A stretch of 64,000 nucleotides of DNA, from positions 7,596,001 to 7,660,000 of the forward strand of contig NC_071354.1 of the NCBI RefSeq assembly GCF_943734655.1, read 5' to 3'. Made by a program: the position numbers and the translations under genes. Below the pieces are notes generated by a model. It was not told where the DNA came from and did no database searches. It saw only the letters and a program-made list of their open reading frames with translations. Below are positions 54,111 to 64,000 of this stretch, piece by piece. How positions within the stretch are numbered: position 1 is the first letter of the stretch; the number at the start of each line of letters is the position of its first letter. Origin of the DNA: Sabethes cyaneus. Lineage: Eukaryota > Arthropoda > Insecta > Diptera > Culicidae.

Positions 54111-54640
54111 TTATTATTAATTTAAAAAGTATAGAGAAGACTACACATGTTTGAGCCACGCGCGCGAGAACAGACATAGATAATCTTGAAATTGAATGAT
54201 CAGGTTAAAGTCCTGAACAAAGGGTTCGGAGCAGCAGCTGGACAGGCTTGGGTTCGCTTGTGGACTTTGGAACTCGTATACCATCGCTCACGGCGCCAAA
54301 AGACCGAGTACCAAAAGACTGCAGGATCTCCCTCGTAGTTCTAGATCGTTATCTAGAACCAATTCTGACCAGCTGTAGCTCAAAATATTAGGTTCGATTC
54401 CTAATCAAGTCCAGATAATTTTCGGGTTGGAAACGTTTTGGACTAGCCTTGGACATTTTTTGAAATTTTGATATTCACTTGAAAGTTTGATATGTCTGTA
54501 TTAGAAGCCAGTTCGCTATTTGTTTTTATCACCTGGCTACATTGTTATATCATAAATATCTTAATTAGATAAATCGTCCCGCTCAAACCGTTGTAGGGGT
54601 ATGAGGTGGGACCATCATCATCATCATCATTCAACATCGC
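54111..54640. other. No protein gene; contains a tRNA-like SINE remnant
   Basis: Sequence between the 3' end of the intact element and the decayed non-LTR block. Apart from the SINE-like part at 54,355-54,530 no structure is recognised. A run of CAT repeats at 54,610-54,632 is a microsatellite. Confidence 0.4.
54355..54530 (+). repeat. tRNA-derived SINE remnant (candidate)
   Basis: GGTTCGATTCC at 54,391-54,401 is a perfect polymerase III B box within a tRNA T-arm-like context (TTAGGTTCGATTCCTAA). GCTGTAGCTCAA lies about 25 bp upstream as a degenerate A box. After it, GTCCAGATAATTTTCGGGTTGG and a T-rich stretch resemble the body of mosquito tRNA-related SINEs as I remember them. It is too short upstream for a complete tRNA. 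Confidence 0.4.
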
Positions 54641-56850
54641 TCTCCGCCACAGGCGTCAACCTGTTTAAGATTACCCACTCTAGCTATTTGCCTAACGTGT
54701 CCAATAGGCTAATTGGCCTGAGTGATCACCCGCTGGTTTCCCCGACTTCGGCAGCAGTACCAATCTTTGGACTTTCCATTTATCTGGAAATTCGCATACC
54801 TCTAGGCAGTTCTGAAGCGTCTCGCTAAACATATCGGGATATGCTTGGATCGCCGTTTTGAGTGCCTCGTTCGGAATCCCGTCAGGACCGGGCGCTTTCT
54901 TCGTTTTTAAACCCCTGGCAATTACGATGAGTTCCTCATTCGTGACCGAAATGAGGACATCATTCGATTGACTGTACGGGGTCGGAGGCCACTAAACTGG
55001 ATCGTGTTGCGGGAAGAGCCCTTTCACGATGACTTTCAGCTTTTGGGGGCAAGTTTCCTGCGGAGCGGATGCACCCGTCATCTTTTTCATCACCACCTGG
55101 TATGCACTACCCCAGTGGTTCGTGTCCGCATCGCGGCAAAGCTCCTGAAAACAGGATTTCTTGCTACGCCTAACCTCTTTGTTGAGCGCCAGCCTGGCCG
55201 CTCTAAGTTCGACCCCCCGAGCTTCATCATCTGCATCGGTCCGGGCCCACTGCGCTTGCATTCTCTGTGGTATCTGGAGCGGAGATGAACAATGGTGTCG
55301 CTCCACCAGTATACCGAGCGACGACGGTTCGTTGGCTGTCCCGTCCTGTGTATAGTGGTATCACATGCCTGTATTTGGACGTTGGTCAGCTCACGGGCGC
55401 TGAGTGCTTCAATGAACAGGTCTTTATCGAAGGCCTTCACTTTCCACCTCCTCCCAGGCGACCTAAACCAGCGTGACCATGTCATCCGTCGTTCAATTGT
55501 GTACCGTATAGCTTGGTGATTGCTATGCGTGTACTCTGGCCTTCCTGATCCGTATTGCTATATCAGTCTTGGTACCACCAACGGACGTTGTCTGGCTAGA
55601 TATTGAGGCTTCCGCCCGCTCAATTTGTCCCGCTGCTACGAAGTTGAGGGGATTGTCAGTGTTCACTACCATAGACTTAGTTTTAGCTACATTGACTGTG
55701 AGACCTGCTGCCTGGGAACTCTCGTAGAGTAGAAAACCTCTAACTTGCTCCGCATATCGTTTCGGCGTTGTGCGAGGTCGTCGGCTAGGACGAGGTCATT
55801 TAGTTGCTCCATCGTTAGAGGATCCCAAGGCAAATCTCGATTTGATCTATTGTCAATTGCTCCAACAATGAGAAACGATGAATAAAATGCAGCCATATCT
55901 CACGCTAGCAGTAACCCTTATAGGGTCGGACAAGACGCCATTGTGCTAAACCTTGCACTATCTGGAACTCCTCTACGCCTAAGTGCGCCCCAGATGTTTT
56001 CGTGGTTGAGTCGACCAAACGCTTTTTCGAAGCCAACGAACACTAGAAGAAGAGTCTTGGAATTCGCGAATTTGCTCCAACATAATGCGGAGCGTTTTGA
56101 TATGGTCTTTACATGATCGGCTGGTGTGGAATCCAGCTTGCTGCCGCCAGAGAGCAGCGTTGATTTTCTCCTGGATCCGGTAGAGGATTACCTAACAGAG
56201 CACTTTGAGAGTAATACAGAGCAATGTGATGCCACGCCCGCATTCGGTTAGGTCGCCTTTATTTCTGGCGCTCTATAGCATTTTATGGCTGCTTCAATTT
56301 CATCCAATAATGACGCCTTCGACTTGGCGCGGTTAATACAACGAACTCTTTCGTCGACTCGGGAGTCAGTCCAGGCTCTCTTGCCCCACATACAAACTCG
56401 TTTAACAGCCCTCTCCAGTTCGGCATATCGTAAGCGGACAGCCGTCTTAGTCGCTTTGGTTCGCCCTTGCCTATGCCACCTTTTGCCTTTCTCTATTCAT
56501 CGATCTTTCTCGGAGTTTAATCCGAAATCCACTCTCTCCGCCCGCTGCGCACTTTGCCGACGGTTTCATCACTGGTTGTAATGAGGGCATTCTTGAGGCT
56601 GGTCCATTACTCTTGGACAGTTCCACCAGGTAGCAGTTCCTAGGCTCGGAATTCAAGTTGTTAGATAAAAACCCTTTTCGCCTTGGGATTTCCAATCGGC
56701 GGACATCGAAACGATACCTAGCTTTCTCCCCCAGTCGTTGAGTACCTATTTCAGCGATAACAAGCTGATGGTCGGATGCAATATCGGCACTGCGCTTGTT
56801 CAGTGACGAAAGTCTTTCTCCTTATGAGGATTGATAGTCGCTTATGAGAT
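54640..56850 (-). pseudogene. Decayed non-LTR retrotransposon pieces, at least two families
   Basis: On the minus strand, 54,840-55,300 is R1-like linker and RT start (LNKEVRRSKKSCFQELCRDA, VMKKMTG, GLFPQHDP, then GPDGIPNEALKTAI). The part at 55,486-56,280 is RT of a different family (DRLNHENIWGALRRRGVP, MEQLNDLVLADDLAQRRND, TKSMVVNTDNPLNFV). At 56,285-56,850 is an upstream, endonuclease-side piece (SADIASDHQLVIAEIG). Many stops and frame changes occur, and LADD replaces FADD. It probably represents successive insertions, one now split by the intact element. Confidence 0.6.
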
Positions 56851-57039
56851 ATTGTTTTGAGGTTTCAGTGCGAGTTAAAATCGAAGTATACTTTTACCTT
56901 GACAAAAGTAAAACTATATTTTGCGAAATTTTTATCGCATGTCTGTATAAAATCTGTAGTCAAAAACATGTCTGTATCAGAAAACGGAAAGTCTGTATAA
57001 TACAGCTTTGTCTGTATATCTGGCATCCCTGTTTACCAC

Positions 57040-58894
57040 AGTTGATACACTGGTGGAACGATAGGGTTCCCAGGTGAAATCTTTGTCACTGTGCTGCACA
57101 ATGTTTTATGTTTATTGAAATTAAACAAGTTAAAAAATATTTTAAGGCTTTCTTTATTTTTAAAAGAATTTTAAAAACCTTAAAAAAGATGCAAAAATAA
57201 TCGAAAAATTATCAAAAAATAACTAAACATGAAAAAAGTGAGCAAAGGATGACCTAAAACAGATGAAAAGCTATCATAAAAATCATAGAAAAAAAAACGA
57301 ATACCAAAAAATAATCAAAAATGACCCGAATAAAATGCTGCAAAATTACCTAACAATGTCCCATGAATAGTTAAAGAATGACGAAACACAACAAAATGAC
57401 GAAAAATAATTTAAAATCACGAGCAACATGTCAAAAGGTACAATGTGGCAATGAGAGATTCTCTTTGCGTCTCCTCTCTTACGCTTCTCACGGCGTCATA
57501 AACGCACTTCAACCTAATTTTCCTTTAAGATTAGCTACCTAGCCAACAACGCCAGCAACCATTGCATGCTAAACAGATGCATTCAGATGCATTTGCATCA
57601 GCGGAATAAGCGTAAGAAATGCGCTACAAGACATATTGGTCATATTGCGAGTGTGGAAGTTTGCCTAGAATGTGGCGTGTTCTGACAGTGGGCTCTGTAA
57701 AACTTCTATAAAATACCACAATATTCGAAAAGCAGTTCCGTCAAAGCGAGTTTGTGTCCCTTAAAGCACTGTAGCCCCCTAGAGTACCACCCGCACAATT
57801 GGATCGAGACCAGTAAGATCCTGATTATGGTATACTGGCCACGACAGAGATTATTGTACACGGCACGGAAGACTGCATTCTCTCAGTAAGCAAGGTTGGC
57901 ACCTTGTTGAAATCGCGTTTGCGCTAATGCCACGTCTGTCTCCATCCCGTTAAAAGCCTGGCAGGCCTTCGTGACAGGTTTAAAACTCGGTATCATAGGT
58001 GGTGGGGTAGTAGGCTCAGATGATAATTCCTGACTTGCGCCGATCTGGTTCTGGCTTGGGTTCCCGTGACGGATCCGAGTCAACCCTTCCATGGCCTCAC
58101 TGCTTGCAAAGATAACCATGGGTTCACAACAAGGCGACTATGAAACACGAGTGGAGATAGCGGCACAAAGGAGGGACCCAACAGAATGGAAACACCAACC
58201 GGACAAAACCAAAACAACAATAACAGCGGCATCACGCCAACTGGGGATGTGAACGCTTTGGCAAGGAGTGGTAGGCTGCAACGATCACCATCAGCGCGGA
58301 ACCCGCTGGTTATAGTTGATACTGTTATGGTTACATAGGCAATAAGTAGTCGCATAGTCCGCTAACGTGTTTGACGCGACTAATACTAACACTTACTCTC
58401 AGCGGGGCATAACCCAAGCAACCAAAAGTTTGAATTTTACTTAAAAGCGAACTCAGAAGTTCACATTTGGTAAACTATATGTTCCGTGGAACTTTAAGGC
58501 TGCTTAATATATAACTATACGTGTAAACCGAACTACCGCTAAATATTTGTTAGAAACTAAAAAGTTAAACTACTAAATATTTCGAGCTTAGCTTTTTGAA
58601 TAATGATTAGTTAAGTAGGTTAGTTAAGGAAAAAACAGGGAAAAGTGAGGAAAAAAGAATTTTGAGGTTATTGAAGTTTTTTTCGAGCTGAACAGCGTTC
58701 TATATCGCCACCTAAGCAGACTTTTTGTGAACATTCTAGTTCTGTTTGGAAGTTGCATAGCATTCCGTTCGAAATTTGATCAATAAATGCGAACTTGAAA
58801 GTATGGTTAGATCAAGGGGTCGGTCACTCGGCACAGCCGTTTTTATGTTGGGCGATTTGAAACAAGCCGAACTGTGCCGATGCTGTACCGAAAG
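57040..58894. other. No clear gene
   Basis: 57,110-57,430 is an A-rich low-complexity stretch. 57,440-57,900 has no frame of note. At 58,110-58,340 a plus-strand frame (METPTGQNQNNNNSGI, then LARSGRLQRSPSARNPL) resembles the S/N-rich start of some non-LTR ORF1 proteins, but it stops quickly. 58,380-58,890 is AT-rich and featureless. Confidence 0.4.
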
Positions 58895-59197
58895 CACAGA
58901 GAACAGATTAACAGGCTCGAAGGAAGTAATCGATTTTTTGTGTGTAAAATCTGTCGGTAGCGCCCTTCATAAATAGTTTGCCAAACGCATCAAAAAATAT
59001 CCATGTACCTTTATCAATATTTCTTTGTGCCTAAGTTACATAGCAGCGATGGCAGCGACATCAAGATTTAGTTTGCCACTTACTGCTCGAGGGGTGCTCT
59101 ATTGAAGGATTACTCGTAGATCACATAAAAACCTTTTACACACTTTTTATCGATTACCTGGTAGTCTGTTCTCTGTGCTGGTAGTCTGCTCTCTGTG
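58895..59197. mobile_element. 303-bp TIR element with 7-bp target duplication and doubled right TIR
   Basis: The left end is CACAGAGAACAGATTAACAG. The right end carries the inverted CTGGTAGTCTGTTCTCTGTG followed at once by a second copy, CTGGTAGTCTGCTCTCTGTG. CCGAAAG flanks both sides (58,888-58,894 and 59,198-59,204). The terminal repeat matches the element at 47,830-48,694. It has no coding capacity. Confidence 0.85.
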
Positions 59198-59204
59198 CCG
59201 AAAG

Positions 59205-60185
59205 TGCCGACCCGCAAGATTTGTTAAATTCGTTATAATCTGGTAGACCTGGCAACAGTGCGAGATGATTTTGACAACTGGCAGTGCTCCCATTTCATAT
59301 GTAAAATTGAACCGGTGGTGTGTCGCTTGATACCTTTGGAGTGCCACGGCACAATGTGCTGAGTGTCCGACCCCTTGGGTTAGATGCTTTAAAATTAAGC
59401 TTAATAGAATTCTATTGATGATCATTTGGGTAGCTGATTAAGCCAAAAAATCTACTTTTATTGGAACTTTTAATTACTTGGGAAGGCTTCAGGATGCCTA
59501 CGGGTTGGGGGGGGGGGGGGGTATAACTGTGCCGAAACGATGAGTGTGTACACTGGAATGAGAGTTTAATATTACAACAACAACAACAAAACGAAAAGAG
59601 GCAAAGTCCCAACGATTGCGACTCGAAACGGTCGGCTTCAAAAGAAGCCAAACGATCGTAGTCACGCTCATGGCCACAACAAAAGCTCTCGTCTCAATGT
59701 GCACACTCTAGGTTTAGGCGGCGAAATAACGAAGGCGGCAGATGCCGAAGACCACTCACTCTAAGAAGTTTGATTCCGAATCGGGATACGGATGCACACT
59801 CAAGCCCGCATTATAGGTCATCGCGTGTCGCAAAGAAACGTGGTTTTTAGAAATGAATTATAGCGAAAGTTATGCTACGTAATTTAACACGTGATCAGTT
59901 CTATCAATTGGTGTGGTGAAAAACGGCCACAGGCTCGAATTGCGGGTATTTGGTGATCAGAATTGGTAGCACCTTACCCATTCGCATTACGAAGGATACG
60001 TGTTTCGAGTGATAAATCGAGGAGCGATTGTACCTTACGATTTCGGGGGTTTAGTGAACAAAAGAGAGTCCAGACTGGGCCAGTAGCACGCGAGACTATT
60101 TGTGGAGTTAAACGCCCATTCCGATAGACTAGCGTAGCTTTGCCGAACCCGTAAATTCATGAACAGGTTACAAACAAGTAGTGTC
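59205..60185. other. No clear gene; G-tract and probable R1-type 5' leader
   Basis: A run of about 13 G lies at 59,508-59,521 and a CAA microsatellite near 59,575-59,590. From about 59,750 onwards the sequence probably forms the 5' untranslated region of the R1-type element that follows, judging by position only. Confidence 0.4.
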
Positions 60186-60189
60186 TAGT

Positions 60190-61470
60190 GTTACTTCCAT
60201 GCGGCGATACTAGTTGAAAGAGGCGCTAGCAAAACGGAAGACAGTTAGCCCCAATTCAGTTCTGGAAGTGATAATAGTGTTCGATTCTCGGCGACCGGTT
60301 CGGTTTCTGAACCCAGTAGATATTCCGGTGAACACGCGATCGCCCAGCCCTACTAAATTTAATGGCGTCGCTAGTCGCAGATTGAAGAAAAGTGAAGAAG
60401 AACTACGGGATTGGGAAAAGTCCTTAATTCGTAACATGGTTTTGTTGATCCAGACGGTCACACTAAAGTTTGGTGGTAGTGCTCGCCTAGATAAGATGGT
60501 TTAGATGAAGGAGATGATCGATGAGCTTTATGAGTTTGCCAAGGATAGACATAACGTTCGTACGTAGATAAAGCAGCTAGTTACAGGCATCAAATCCGAT
60601 ATGATCACAGCTGAACGCGAACAGAAGCAGCTGAGGGCTAGAGTTGAGACTACTGAAACTACACTAAGCGAACGCATGAAGAAGGCTACTTCCGAAGTAC
60701 CGGAGACGCTTGAGCGTCTCCAGATCGAAAATCGCGTTCGGATAAAAGGAAGACGGAAACGCCTATGGAAGACGAGGAACAAAAGAAGACCAAGAACAAC
60801 GAAGAAGAGGATCCGAGCCAGCGCGAAAGCAGCGGTTGGCGTACTGTTGAAAGTCAGAATGACAAGCAGCAGCGAATAGAAGAGAAAGAAGCCTGGGCTA
60901 ATTGTTGAAGCGAACGCAAACGTTCCTTACGCAGTGATCCATGGAAAATGCGAGAACCGCCGGAGCTGAAAGAACTCGGAGAGAAAGTGATAAGAACCAG
61001 TCGAACTCAAAAGAGAGAGATGCTTTTTGGACTGCAAAAGGATCCATCGGTTAAGAGCGCAGTTTTTGAGGAGCTTGTTGTCATAGCACTTGGAGATTAA
61101 GCGATCGTAAAAGTGCTTTCCCAGAAAAAAACCGTGATCGAGTGTAGGTAACTGGACGAGATAATGACAGCACAGGAGTGAAGAAGTGCGTTGAAGACAC
61201 AGTGCGAATTGGGCGACGTACCGATGGTAATCCGGCTGGGAAAGATCTGCGGCGGAATGCAGACGGTGACAATTCATCTTTCAACAGTAGCAGCCTCCGA
61301 ACTCCTGAGGTGTTAGGTTAGGTGGTTAGAGTGCGTTCTGAAAGCATTCCCTCATGCCTAGCCAAGGAAATGGAATGTTGTTTTAAGTGCTGGAGCTTCG
61401 GACATCAGGTGCGTAACTGTGAAGCTCTGGATAGATCTGGATAGATCCAGATCGTGTCGAAAATCCGGTG
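60190..61470 (+). pseudogene. R1-type element ORF1 (gag-like), decayed
   Basis: Plus-strand frames from about 60,214 give a proline/basic N-terminus (RSPSPTKFNGVASRRLKKSE), then a coiled-coil-prone segment (AEREQKQLRARVETTETTLS, 60,600s). Near 61,370-61,430 is a CCHC knuckle (CCFKCWSFGHQVRNC). Stops and frame changes interrupt it throughout. Order and knuckle fit R1-clade ORF1. Confidence 0.6.
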
Positions 61471-61479
61471 AGAACGGAA

Positions 61480-63640
61480 TCTTCGTATGCAGCTGTTACG
61501 TACCCCCAAGATGGACCATGGAGCACTTTAACCAGATGGTGGACGCACTGACCGAAAAAATCATCGGGCGAACGCCGATCATCGTTTCGGGAGACTCGAC
61601 GCATGGGCTGTGGAGTGGGGTAGCAGATATTCTATCGCCATAGGGTAGAGTCTGTTAAAAGCCTTGTAAAGACGGTCGCGAATTCATCGCTGCTGATACC
61701 GAGTATAAATTGGAGGGTCTGTGATGGGTACATCCATAGCGATCACCAGGCTATTAAATATAGTATCGGCCGCCGGAGTCCGGCGATAATACAGAGAGTT
61801 AGAACCTACGAGCGGAAGTGGAAGACGACGGCCTTTAAAAGGAGGGAGGTTTTTCTCGAGGCACTCCTGGAGAACGGTGGATTAGTCTTCGTGCTAGTTG
61901 TCTCAGAGCCAAAAGACGCGTTTAAAGAGCCATAATTGCAGCAGATCGGGAGTAGTGTGGCGCGGTATTCAGAGTGGTCAGGGTTGCATTTAAACGGGAG
62001 ATAAAATTGAAGAAGCGTAATAGCTTCAAGGAGCTGTGCCGAGAAGCTGAAGCCAACCCCTCTAGGGTAATGCGAACCGCATCGTAAAGGCAAAAGTGAA
62101 AGGACCTGCGACAGTCAGGGAGTTGCGCCCGGATAAGCTGAAGGATATCGTGGAGGGGCTTTTCCTGACGCACGACCCTACGATGTGGCTACCAACGCCG
62201 TACGATTAAGAAGAGGCGGATAAGGTCTGTCTGTCTGTGAAGTCTCCGATGATGAGCTAGTGACAGTTGCTAGACCGCTGAACATCAAGAACATTAAGTC
62301 TGAAGGAAGGTCGTTTCCCGGAAAGGTGGAAGATCCAGAAGGTAGTGCTATTACCTAAACCGGGAAAGCCTGTTAGGGATCCTGCATCATACTCCTAGAG
62401 GGAATTTTTCTAAACAAGCTGACGACGTACACGGAAGGTGAACACGGTGTGTCAAATATGCAGTTCAAATTCCGGAAAGGAAAATCCACTGTAGATGCTA
62501 TTCGGATACCAGTTGAGCGAGCCGAGAAGCGAAATGGAGATCTTTTTGCGTCGTTGTAACGATGGACGTAAAAAAAGTTTTTAACAGTGACAGCTGTGTG
62601 GCCATCGCCGAGTCGCTGCGCAGAATGCATGTCCCTGCATAGCTGTGCAGAATACTGAGGAGTTATTCACAGGGTGCTTCTTTACGAGTCCGTCGAAGGG
62701 TGGAAGTTCCGCAAGGCTTCATCATCGGCCCAACGCTTTGGAGTGGGATCTACAACGGTGTACTGACTCTGAAACTGCCCAGAGGCGTGCTTATTGTCGG
62801 CTTTGCCAATGATATTGTACTATCGGGGATAGGCGAAATACTGGAGGAGATGAAAATGCTAGCAACCGAGGTGATAAAAACAATAGAAAACTGGATGCAG
62901 CGGGCGAAGCTGCTAATAGCCCACCACAAAACGGAGGTCCTGCTGGTCAGTAGTTGTAAAGTCGTACAGCGGGTAGAAGTCATTGGCGGCGAGAGGTAAT
63001 TGCCTCAACGCGCATGCTTAAGCATCTTGGAGTAATAATTGATGGCAGGCATAACTTTAACGGCCACGTCGACTACGCTTGTGAGAAGGCAGCGAAGACT
63101 ATCAACGCTTTGGCCAGGATTATGCCGAATAGGTACGGGCCTGGTAGCAGCAAACGACGCCAGTAGCCGTAGCTAGCGTATCATCGTCGGTACTACGATA
63201 TGGAGCGCCAACCTGGACCGCAGCGCTACAAACCAAGCGGAATTGCGCAAAGTTAAATAGTACCATCCGGCTCATGGCCGTGAGAGTAGCCAGTGCGTAC
63301 CGAACCATGTCATCGGAGGCAGTATGTGTTATCGCAGGAATGCTTCCCATCTGCATCATCCTAGAGGAAGATAACGAAAGCTACAAACGAGACACATCAG
63401 AGGAATTCAGAAGTTGGTGAGAGAACAATCGTTGGTTAAATGGCAGTAGGATTGGGCCAGAGCCGAGCACGGTAGACGGACGTATAGGCTCTCGTATGGA
63501 CGTATGGTGGCATTGAGGAGATGAAAGTCAGGATGGCCGCGATCTCTGGATTAGTACACGTCTCGACAGGTCTACGGAGCTGTGCATAGGCTCTGACTTC
63601 CCCCGAAGTAATACTCAACGGTAGTTCCGGGGGTTTTAGA
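61480..63640 (+). pseudogene. R1-type element ORF2 (endonuclease and RT), decayed
   Basis: Endonuclease: VCSCYVPPRWTMEHFNQMVD then IIVSGDSTH (61,490-61,610), where GDFN is changed. Linker: LKKRNSFKELCREAEANP (62,010s), LRPDKLKDIVEGLF (62,130s). RT: MQFKFRKGKSTVDAIR (62,457-62,510), VPQGFIIGPTLWSGIYNGVL (62,700s) and IVGFANDIVLSG (62,795-62,830), in which the catalytic FADD reads FAND. Thumb: LKHLGVIIDG, HVDYACEKAAKTINALARIM (63,015-63,125). Numerous stops. A dead R1-clade copy; the 3' end is near 63,640. Confidence 0.75.
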
Positions 63641-64000
63641 GGCTCACGCTGTGCCGCGTGATGTAAACATGAAAACGAAAATAGAAGTGTAACGTTTGAA
63701 TGAAAGATTTCAAATGCTAATAACTACTGAACTACTGAATGAAACTGAACAATTTATATGTCGTTGGATAGATAAAATGACCCGCAATTTTATGGGGGGG
63801 GGGGGTAAGAGAGTAATTTAAGGCGTAAAGAGGGGGGGGGGGGCTCCTATACAAATGAAACAAAAATTTCCTCCAAACTCGAATACTAATCAAGCAAATG
63901 GAACCAAATTTGGCATGTGGAGGTTTCAAAAGACAAGATTTTTTTCTATGATGAATTATGACCCCTCCCCAGTTTAGGAGGGGACTTCCATACAAATGAA
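63641..64000 (+). repeat. Helitron-like tandem repeat, partial copy at the window end
   Basis: From about 63,830 the sequence CTCCTATACAAATGAAAC, then TCGAATACTAATCAAGCAAATG and GGCATGTGGAGGTTT matches the internal units of the repeats at 25,258-27,780. Two long G runs lie at 63,792-63,803 and 63,829-63,842. The window ends inside the repeat, so its 3' terminus is not seen. Confidence 0.5.

Larger units (their letters stand above)
48788..57031. mobile_element. hAT-like TIR footprint, 8.2 kb, filled with nested retroelements
   Basis: The left end CAGGGATGCCAGATAT and the right end ATATCTGGCATCCCTG are perfect 16-bp inverted repeats. Both are flanked by the 8-bp TTTACCAC (48,780-48,787 and 57,032-57,039), the length typical of the hAT superfamily. 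Near both ends lie GTCTGTATAA-type subterminal repeats (for example 48,822 and 56,985). No hAT transposase is seen. Most of the interior is later non-LTR insertion (49.05-56.85 kb), so the original element may have been short. Confidence 0.8.

Noticed and set aside
54370..54405. tRNA gene
   Set aside because: A B box is present but there is no foldable acceptor stem, D arm or anticodon arm; a SINE remnant is a better fit.
54601..54828. Frame starting with a histidine run
   Set aside because: The histidines come from a CAT microsatellite, and the rest overlaps the decayed R1-like RT on the other strand.
58080..58355. Hydrophobic minus-strand frame as a membrane protein
   Set aside because: Opposite a plus-strand S/N/Q-rich frame of more plausible composition; no conserved motif.
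1..64000. A host biosynthetic, defence or other new cellular gene cluster
   Set aside because: After accounting for transposons, only the three zinc-finger loci have gene-like exon structure; remaining frames are short or antisense shadows.

Overview
This 64 kb window looks like transposon-packed nuclear DNA of a dipteran insect, most likely a culicine (Aedes-type) mosquito. That assignment is an inference. It rests on the mix of Ty3/gypsy, BEL/Pao, R1-, RTE- and CR1/Jockey-like retroelements, abundant short inverted-repeat elements, and small-intron C2H2 zinc-finger genes. There is no rRNA, no convincing tRNA gene, no CRISPR array and no bacterial gene organisation.

Layout. 1-4.8 kb: decayed LTR-element debris on the minus strand (reverse-transcriptase scraps, LTR pieces, duplicated blocks). 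4.4-15.7 kb: an old minus-strand Ty3/gypsy element (gag at the right, pol at the left) split by a younger, structurally complete, env-bearing gypsy/errantivirus-like element (6,761-14,346; 386-bp LTRs with two differences; TATA target duplication). 15.7-24.6 kb: more LTR and non-LTR fragments, including an LTR with a primer-binding site on one side and a polypurine tract on the other. 23-29.2 kb: several terminal-inverted-repeat or foldback elements and two head-to-tail Helitron-like repeats.

Host genes. Two paralogous multi-finger C2H2 genes lie on the plus strand (A at 29,865-31,631; B at 44,305-46,345). A third C2H2 gene (C, minus strand, 46,515-47,532) converges on B. A and B are copies of one duplicated segment that also carried the 3' end of C, so a decayed piece of C lies downstream of A. 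A has lost the coding DNA for two fingers and stops early; B appears complete. About 12 kb of retroelement sequence now separates the copies: a nearly intact RTE-type element, BEL/Pao and RTE remnants, an R1-like ORF1 and a nested inverted-repeat element.

Right arm. From 47.8 kb onward DNA transposons and retroelements are nested. An inverted-repeat element with 7-bp target duplications is followed by a hAT-like footprint (48,788-57,031; 8-bp duplication TTTACCAC). The latter contains an apparently intact two-ORF non-LTR retrotransposon (CR1/Jockey group) flanked by decayed non-LTR pieces. A second copy of the 7-bp-duplication family (58,895-59,197), a badly decayed R1-type element (about 60.2-63.7 kb) and another Helitron-like repeat finish the window.

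The zinc-finger proteins are probable nuclear DNA-binding regulators. The remaining coding sequence serves transposition. No clearly new cellular pathway was found. The most unusual signals are the in-frame UAG joining ORF1 and ORF2 of the intact non-LTR element, the finger-loss paralogue with its duplicated neighbour fragment, and the inverted-repeat families with readable target duplications.
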